Shown here: positions 59,252 to 64,000 of the stretch, in pieces
How positions within the stretch are numbered: position 1 is the stretch's first letter
Layout of the letters: each line of letters begins with the position of its first letter
Assembly: GCF_002266465.3 (NCBI RefSeq)
Contig: NZ_CP029427.2
Span: forward strand, 5,086,501 to 5,150,500
From: Bradyrhizobium symbiodeficiens
Lineage (GTDB): Bacteria; Pseudomonadota; Alphaproteobacteria; Rhizobiales; Xanthobacteraceae
Direction of reading: 5' to 3'
DNA length: 64,000 bases
The notes under the pieces: model-generated
Database searches by the model: none
What the model was told of the DNA's origin: nothing
Seen by the model: only the letters and a program-made list of their open reading frames with translations
Made by a program: the position numbers and the translations under genes

Positions 59252-60556
59252 ATGAGCGCACTGGCCGGCATCATCAGCGATCTGCGCACCCGCCTGGACA
59301 CGAAAGCCGCGCTGACGAGGTTGGTGCTGCTGCACAGCGCCGTCACCTGCCTGTCGCTGATCGAGGTTGCGACCTTCCAGCTTTCCATCGACTTCAACCC
59401 GAGGCGCCTCTGGATCGCGGTCATCATTGCGGCCGGCTTTTCCCTCGTCTCGCTGCTGTTCGCCTCCGTCCGCTTCTGCTTCGGCTATTTCGTCGGATTC
59501 TATTTCTACACGATGATCCTGGGCTTCCTCTGGATCGACGTCTTCTCCGACTACAATTACCCGCGATTGCTTGCCGGAGTTTCGGCGGCACTGGCGCTGC
59601 TGCTATGCCTGATGCCCATGCTGTTCATCCGGGCACCGCTGCGGCAGTTCGTGATCCTCTCCAACGTCCGCTTCGAGCAGTTGCTCACGCTCATTCTGGC
59701 GATCTCCGTAGCCACGATCGCGGTGGCCGCGACCTACAATTTTCGGCTGGTCTCGATCTCGCGCATTTACGACTATCGCGACACCCTCGAATTTCCGGGA
59801 GCGCTGCGATATCTCATCGGCTGGGTTTCCAGCACGCTGCTGCCGTTCGTCTTCGCGTGCTACTGGCTGCTCGGCCGCCGCATCCGCGCCGTCCTGGTCC
59901 TGGTCCTGCTCCTGCTGTTCTATCCCATCACCCTGACGAAGTTCGCGTTCTTCACGCCGGCCTGGTTGATCGCGCTGGTCGTGCTGTCGCGGCTCCTGGA
60001 GGCGAGAGCATCGGTCATCGCCTCGATTTTCGTTCCGATGCTGATCGGGCTGCTCGTGATCTGGCTGACGGAGGCGAGCCTGCGGAGCATTCCCGGCAGG
60101 TATTTCGATATCGTCAACATCCGGATGATGGCGACGGCATCGGGCGCGCTCGAACTCTACAATGATTTCTTCGCTAACCACCCGCTGACCTGGTTCTGCC
60201 AGATCTCCGTTCTCAAGCCGCTGATGCATTGTCCTTATGATGAGCCGCTCGCGGTGGTCATGCAGAACGCCTACGACTTCGGCAATGTGAATGCGTCGCT
60301 GTTTGCTACCGAAGGCATTGCGTCGGTCGGTCCCTGGCTCGCACCGCTGACCGCGCTCGCAGCAGGCTTCGTGCTGGCGCTCGGCAACCGCACCTCCGCA
60401 GGGCTTCCGCCTCGCTTCGTCCTGATGTCATCAGGCGTGCTGCCGCACGTCCTGCTCAACGTGCCGCTCTCCGTCGCCATGCTCACCCATGGCACCGCGA
60501 TCCTCTTCCTGCTCTGGTACGTGATGCCCCGCACCCTGTTCGAAGAAAAGCCGTAA
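59252..60556 (+). CDS. Multi-pass membrane protein, candidate O-antigen polymerase (Wzy-like)
   Basis: 434 residues with about 11-12 hydrophobic segments. A long hydrophilic loop before the last spans (SIPGRYFDIVNIRMMATASGALELYNDFFANHP...) lies where Wzy proteins keep their large periplasmic loop. Wzy sequences are poorly conserved, so this rests on topology and context (glycosyltransferase and flippase in the same locus). An unrelated transporter is possible. Confidence 0.6.
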   Translation: MSALAGIISDLRTRLDTKAALTRLVLLHSAVTCLSLIEVATFQLSIDFNPRRLWIAVIIAAGFSLVSLLFASVRFCFGYFVGFYFYTMILGFLWIDVFSDYNYPRLLAGVSAALALLLCLMPMLFIRAPLRQFVILSNVRFEQLLTLILAISVATIAVAATYNFRLVSISRIYDYRDTLEFPGALRYLIGWVSSTLLPFVFACYWLLGRRIRAVLVLVLLLLFYPITLTKFAFFTPAWLIALVVLSRLLEARASVIASIFVPMLIGLLVIWLTEASLRSIPGRYFDIVNIRMMATASGALELYNDFFANHPLTWFCQISVLKPLMHCPYDEPLAVVMQNAYDFGNVNASLFATEGIASVGPWLAPLTALAAGFVLALGNRTSAGLPPRFVLMSSGVLPHVLLNVPLSVAMLTHGTAILFLLWYVMPRTLFEEKP

Positions 60557-60560
60557 CGCC

Positions 60561-61739
60561 GTGCGCATCCTGATCCTCAATGCCGACTATCCGCGCTTCC
60601 TCGCCTGGCTGTACCGGCGTACGCCCGGCCTCGAGAACGAGCCTTACGCGGCGCAGATGGCGGCGCGGAACGCCAGCCTGTTCGGCGTCGCCGATTTCTA
60701 TTCGCGCAATTTCGCCGGCCTCGGGCACGCCGCCGCCGACATCCATGTCAACAATCCCTGGATGCGGGCGGCCTGGGCGCGCGAGCACGGCCTTGCCGTC
60801 ACCGAGCCGCCGCCGCCCGGCACGCCGGCCGCGCGCGATGCCGTTCCCGGCTGGCTACAACGCGCGGTCGCCCCCTTCAAGCCGGTGCTGCGGCCGCTCG
60901 CGCGCAAGGTCGGCCTCAGCCCGCGCCTGGATGCCGAAGCGGAAAAGATCCTGCTGGCGCAGATCGAGGACTTCAAGCCAGATCTCGTCCTCAACCAGGA
61001 TCTGTTTCACGTCGACACGCGCCTGGCGCGCCGGATCAAGGGGATCGGCCGCCCGATCCTGATCGGCCAGATCGGCATCTCGCCCTCACGCGGCGAGGAC
61101 TGGTCGGTCTATGATCTCATGATCTCGCAGATGGCTGCGGTGGTGGATTTCTTCCGTGCCCATGGAGCGCGCGCGGAAGTGGTCCATCTCGCCTTCGAGC
61201 CCGGTATCCTCGACGTCCTGCCTCCGCCACCTTCGCAGGCCTTCGACGTCACCTTCGTCGGTGCGGTATCGGCCGATCACCAGCTTCGCGTCGCGCAGCT
61301 CGAAGCGGTGGCGCGGCGCTACGATCTCAAACTGTTCGGCAGCGGCCTGCATTCCCTTCCCGCCTCCTCGCCGCTGCACCGCTGCTACCAGGGCGAGGTG
61401 TGGGGCGCTGAAATGTACCAGGCACTGCGCGCCTCCCGCGTCACCCTCAATTCGCACATCGACATGGCCGGTCGCGAGGCTGGCAATGCCCGCTTGTTCG
61501 AAGCGACCGGCGTCGGCGCGTTTCTGCTCACCGACTTCAAGGACAATCTGCACACGCTGTTCGCTCCCGAGCGCGAGGTCATCGCATGGTGTAGCGTCGA
61601 GGACTGTCTCGCGTTGATCGATCGGTATCTTGCCGACGATACGGCGCGCCAGTCCATCGCCAGGGCGGGACAGGCAAGGACGTTTGCCACCCATACCTTC
61701 CGTCGGCGTGTCGAACAGATCCTCGGATACACCGGCTGA
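60561..61739 (+). CDS. CgeB-like GT-B glycosyltransferase
   Basis: 392 residues from GTG, 4 bases after the polymerase candidate. RILILNADYPRFLAWLY at the N-terminus; then YDLMISQMAAVVDFFRAHGARAEVVHLAFEPGIL, DVTFVGAVSADHQLRV and the donor-site segment LNSHIDMAGREAGNARLFEATGVGAFLLTD. This is the glycosyl-transferase-1-like / CgeB pattern. Transfers a sugar onto the repeat unit; donor unknown. Confidence 0.8.
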   Translation: MRILILNADYPRFLAWLYRRTPGLENEPYAAQMAARNASLFGVADFYSRNFAGLGHAAADIHVNNPWMRAAWAREHGLAVTEPPPPGTPAARDAVPGWLQRAVAPFKPVLRPLARKVGLSPRLDAEAEKILLAQIEDFKPDLVLNQDLFHVDTRLARRIKGIGRPILIGQIGISPSRGEDWSVYDLMISQMAAVVDFFRAHGARAEVVHLAFEPGILDVLPPPPSQAFDVTFVGAVSADHQLRVAQLEAVARRYDLKLFGSGLHSLPASSPLHRCYQGEVWGAEMYQALRASRVTLNSHIDMAGREAGNARLFEATGVGAFLLTDFKDNLHTLFAPEREVIAWCSVEDCLALIDRYLADDTARQSIARAGQARTFATHTFRRRVEQILGYTG

Positions 61740-61813
61740 ATTCCACACCGGCGGGCGAACCGAGCGCCACGCCCGTCCGCCCTTGACGGTCCCGGCCAAA
61801 ATGGCCAAAGTGC

Positions 61814-61837
61814 AGAGTGAGACAGCTATCTCACTCT
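61814..61837. promoter_or_regulatory. Perfect 9-base inverted repeat upstream of the cupin gene
   Basis: AGAGTGAGA and TCTCACTCT separated by CAGCTA. It lies between the glycosyltransferase stop and the cupin ATG at 61865. A T run follows only 11 bases later, so an operator or mRNA hairpin is as likely as a terminator. Confidence 0.35.
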
Positions 61838-61864
61838 AATCACAGCGATTTTTTGAGGCTCACG

Positions 61865-62311
61865 ATGGAACACGTCGAACAGGTTCGATTCGGCGACCAG
61901 CTCTACGCGATCATCGTGCGGGCCTCGTTCCGCGAGCCGGGCATCCATTTCTTCTCGACACCGGAGCTGTCCCAGCAGCTCGCCTTCATGAGCCATCCGC
62001 AAGGCAAGACCATCGAGCCCCACCGCCACAACAAGGTGACGCGTGAGGTGCACTACACCCAGGAGGTCCTGCTGATCCAGAAGGGCAAGCTCCAGGTCGA
62101 CTTCTACACCGTCGAGGAAACATATCTCGAAAGCCGCGTGCTCGGTGCCGGCGACATCATCCTGCTCTGCAGCGGTGCTCACGGCTTCCACGTGCTCGAG
62201 CCGCTCGAGATGTTCGAGATCAAGCAAGGTCCTTATTCCGGCGAGAACGACAAGACCCGGTTTGCCGAAGCCTCCCCGTCCGAGATCCGGATCAAAGGCC
62301 CAAACCTGTGA
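61865..62311 (+). CDS. Cupin-fold protein of a nucleotide-sugar cluster
   Basis: 148 residues from an ATG with GAGG upstream. A single cupin domain: MSHPQGKTIEPHRHNKVTR carries the His-x-His metal ligands, then EVLLIQKGKLQVDFY and the second motif GDIILLCSGAHGFHVLE. Overlaps the DegT aminotransferase by 4 bases, a partnership seen for sugar isomerase/aminotransferase pairs, but the sequence does not match the TDP-sugar 3,4-ketoisomerase FdtA clearly. Role: metal-dependent isomerase or binding protein, undecided. Confidence 0.7.
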   Translation: MEHVEQVRFGDQLYAIIVRASFREPGIHFFSTPELSQQLAFMSHPQGKTIEPHRHNKVTREVHYTQEVLLIQKGKLQVDFYTVEETYLESRVLGAGDIILLCSGAHGFHVLEPLEMFEIKQGPYSGENDKTRFAEASPSEIRIKGPNL

Positions 62312-63429
62312 CTGCACCGTTCATTCCCGTCAACACGCCGCTGCTCGACGGTAACGAAGCCGACTATCTCGCCGAATGCATCCGGACCGGATGGATCTCC
62401 TCGGAGGGACCGTTCATCAAGCGCTTCGAGCAGGCGATGGCCGCGGCCGCGGGGCGACGACACGGCATCGCCGTCACCAACGGCTCGGTCGCGCTCGACA
62501 TCGCCGTCCATGCCCTTGGGCTCGATGAGGGGTCGGAAGTCATCATCCCGACCTTCACGATCATCAGCTGCGCCGCTGCCCTGGTGCGTGCCGGCCTCGT
62601 CCCGGTCGGAGTCGACTGCGATGCCGCGACCTGGAACATGACGGCCGAGGGCGTGGAAGCCGCGATCACGCCGCGCACGCGCGCGATCATGCTGGTTCAC
62701 ATCTACGGTCTGCCGGTCGATCTCGATCCGATCCTGGCGCTGGCCCGCAAGCACGATCTGAAGGTGATCGAGGACGCCGCCGAGATGCACGGCCAGACCT
62801 ATCGCGGTGCGCCCTGCGGCAGCTTCGGCGACGTCTCGACCTTCAGCTTTTATCCGAACAAGCACGTCACGACCGGTGAAGGCGGCATGATCCTCACCGA
62901 CGACGACGCGCTCGCCGATCGGCTGCAAGGTTACCGCAATCTCTGCTTCCAGCCGCAGCAACGCTTCGTCCACGAGGAGCTCGGCTGGAACGCGCGCATG
63001 ACCAACCTCCAGGCTGCGCTTGGCGTCGCCCAGGTCGAGCGCCTGCCGCGCACGGTCGAGATCAAGCGCCGGATCGGCCGGCTCTATGACGAACACCTCG
63101 CAGGCCTCAATCGCATCCGCCGCCCCGTCGCCCGCACTGGCTATGCCGACAACATCTACTGGGTCTACGGCGTCGTGTTGAACGACGAGGTACCGTTCGA
63201 CGCCAAGGAGGCGATGCGGCGCCTCGGCGAAAAAGGCATCGGGACGCGGCCGTTCTTCTGGTGCATGCATGAGCAGCCGGTGCTGCGCCGGATGGGCCTG
63301 ATGCGCGACGAAAGCCATCCGAACGCGGAATACATCGCCCGGCGCGGTTTTTATTTGCCGAGCGGGCTTGCCCTGACCGACGACGAGATCGCGCGATCGG
63401 CCGCGGCGCTGAAGGAGATCCTGGCGTGA
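62308..63429 (+). CDS. DegT/DnrJ/EryC1 aminotransferase, perosamine-synthase-like
   Basis: 373 residues. IPVNTPLLDGNEADYLAECIRTGWISSEGPFI, AVTNGSVALDIAVHALG, DAAEMHGQTYRG, and the PLP lysine in SFYPNKHVTTGEGGM. The closest known activities are GDP-perosamine synthases, which aminate C4 of a 4-keto-6-deoxy sugar. GTG start overlaps the cupin gene by 4 bases; its end overlaps the methyltransferase by 4. The 4-keto substrate may come from rfbG or from a GDP-mannose dehydratase outside the window. Confidence 0.87.
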   Translation: MTAPFIPVNTPLLDGNEADYLAECIRTGWISSEGPFIKRFEQAMAAAAGRRHGIAVTNGSVALDIAVHALGLDEGSEVIIPTFTIISCAAALVRAGLVPVGVDCDAATWNMTAEGVEAAITPRTRAIMLVHIYGLPVDLDPILALARKHDLKVIEDAAEMHGQTYRGAPCGSFGDVSTFSFYPNKHVTTGEGGMILTDDDALADRLQGYRNLCFQPQQRFVHEELGWNARMTNLQAALGVAQVERLPRTVEIKRRIGRLYDEHLAGLNRIRRPVARTGYADNIYWVYGVVLNDEVPFDAKEAMRRLGEKGIGTRPFFWCMHEQPVLRRMGLMRDESHPNAEYIARRGFYLPSGLALTDDEIARSAAALKEILA

Positions 63430-64000
63430 CGGTGTTCGCCGACTACGCGCCCTGGTACGATCTTCTCTATCAGGACAAGGACTACGCGGCCGAGACGGCA
63501 TTCGTCGAAGCGCGCCTGCGCGACCACGGCGTTTCCTCGGGCAAGCTGCTCGATCTCGGTTGCGGCACCGGCCTGCATGCGCTCGCCTTCGCGCGCCAGG
63601 GATGGAATGTTGCCGGCGTCGATCTCAGCGACGAGATGATCGCGCGCGCCAAGACGCGCGCCGGGCAGGCCGGGCTTTCGATTCCGTTCCGGCAGGGTAA
63701 TGCCTGCGAGACGGGTCCCGAACGCGACTTCGATGCCGTGGTGTCGCTATTCCACGTCGCAAGCTATCAGACCAGCCGCGATGCGCTGACCGCCATGTTC
63801 CGCACGGCCCACGCGGCGCTGAAGCCGGGCGGCGTCTTCTTCTTCGATTATTGGTACGGCGGCGCCGTGCTGGCGCAAGGCGTCGAGACGCGCGTCAAGG
63901 TGATCGAGCAGAAGCCGCTGCGCCTCACCCGCATTGCGCAATCCGATCATGACGAACAGGCCGCGACCGTCACCGTGAACTACACCCTGTTCTGCGAGGA
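63426..64000 (+). CDS. SAM-dependent methyltransferase (3' end outside window)
   Basis: Open from GTG at 63426 to the window edge, 191 codons. Starts VTVFADYAPWYDLLYQDKDYAAE; motif I LLDLGCGTGLHALAFA; GVDLSDEMIARAK; VVSLFHVASYQTS; LKPGGVFFFDYWYGGAV. This YDxLYxDKDY opening is typical of sugar-cluster methyltransferases. It overlaps the aminotransferase by 4 bases, so it probably methylates the amino sugar made there or its N-acyl group. Confidence 0.82.
   Translation, partial: MTVFADYAPWYDLLYQDKDYAAETAFVEARLRDHGVSSGKLLDLGCGTGLHALAFARQGWNVAGVDLSDEMIARAKTRAGQAGLSIPFRQGNACETGPERDFDAVVSLFHVASYQTSRDALTAMFRTAHAALKPGGVFFFDYWYGGAVLAQGVETRVKVIEQKPLRLTRIAQSDHDEQAATVTVNYTLFCE

Overview
The window is high-GC alphaproteobacterial chromosome, most likely Bradyrhizobium or a close relative. 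This rests on the style of the proteins (HisKA_2-type kinase, Liv ABC operon carrying an acyl-CoA synthetase, NodU-type carbamoyltransferase) and on palindromic intergenic repeats of a kind I associate with Bradyrhizobium/Rhodopseudomonas. The genus is an inference. I see no rRNA, tRNA, CRISPR array or transposase.

Left flank (1-11.7 kb): the 5' part of a GAF/HisKA_2 histidine kinase, a Crp/Fnr regulator, and a complete branched-chain-amino-acid-type ABC transporter operon (livG, acyl-CoA synthetase, livH, livM, periplasmic binding protein, livF). An AGE-family sugar epimerase/isomerase and a PaaK-like adenylating enzyme follow.

From 11.7 kb to the right edge the window is one very large surface-polysaccharide locus. 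Module A (11.7-24.8 kb) holds a CBS-GHMP sugar kinase, a NeuB-type synthase fused to a TIM-barrel isomerase, a CMP-sugar synthetase, three SDRs, a second TIM-barrel isomerase and a NodU-like O-carbamoyltransferase. It is bracketed by two near-identical acyltransferases in inverted orientation. It lacks the LegB/LegC/NeuC-type enzymes of known nonulosonate routes, so I read it as an undescribed pathway to a CMP-activated ulosonic acid. A spacer region (24.9-33.1 kb) holds membrane proteins, two unrecognised paralogous proteins, a methyltransferase and a heptose-1-phosphate guanylyltransferase/phosphatase fusion.

Module B (33.1-41.9 kb) is an essentially complete legionaminic acid pathway of the GDP-GlcNAc type: legB, legC, legG, legI, a NeuD/PglD-like acetyltransferase on the opposite strand, then ptmE, ptmF, legF (ptmB), ptmA in the order known from Campylobacter. 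Module C (42-51.6 kb) is export and assembly: a Wzx-like flippase, methyltransferase, 2-oxoglutarate-oxygenase-like protein, two capsule-type transferases, a GT2, and a Gtr-like pair of membrane protein plus polyprenyl-phosphate glycosyltransferase.

Module D (51.6-64 kb) makes CDP- and UDP-sugars: rfbF/rfbG for CDP-4-keto-6-deoxyglucose, an NAD-dependent epimerase/reductase, a split transketolase that suggests a two-carbon branched sugar, and a UDP-glucuronate decarboxylase. It also holds a sulfotransferase-like protein, a kinase-like protein, a candidate Wzy polymerase, a glycosyltransferase, a cupin, a DegT aminotransferase and a methyltransferase cut by the window edge. Together the locus appears able to supply CMP-, GDP-, CDP- and UDP-activated sugars with acyl, carbamoyl and methyl decorations.
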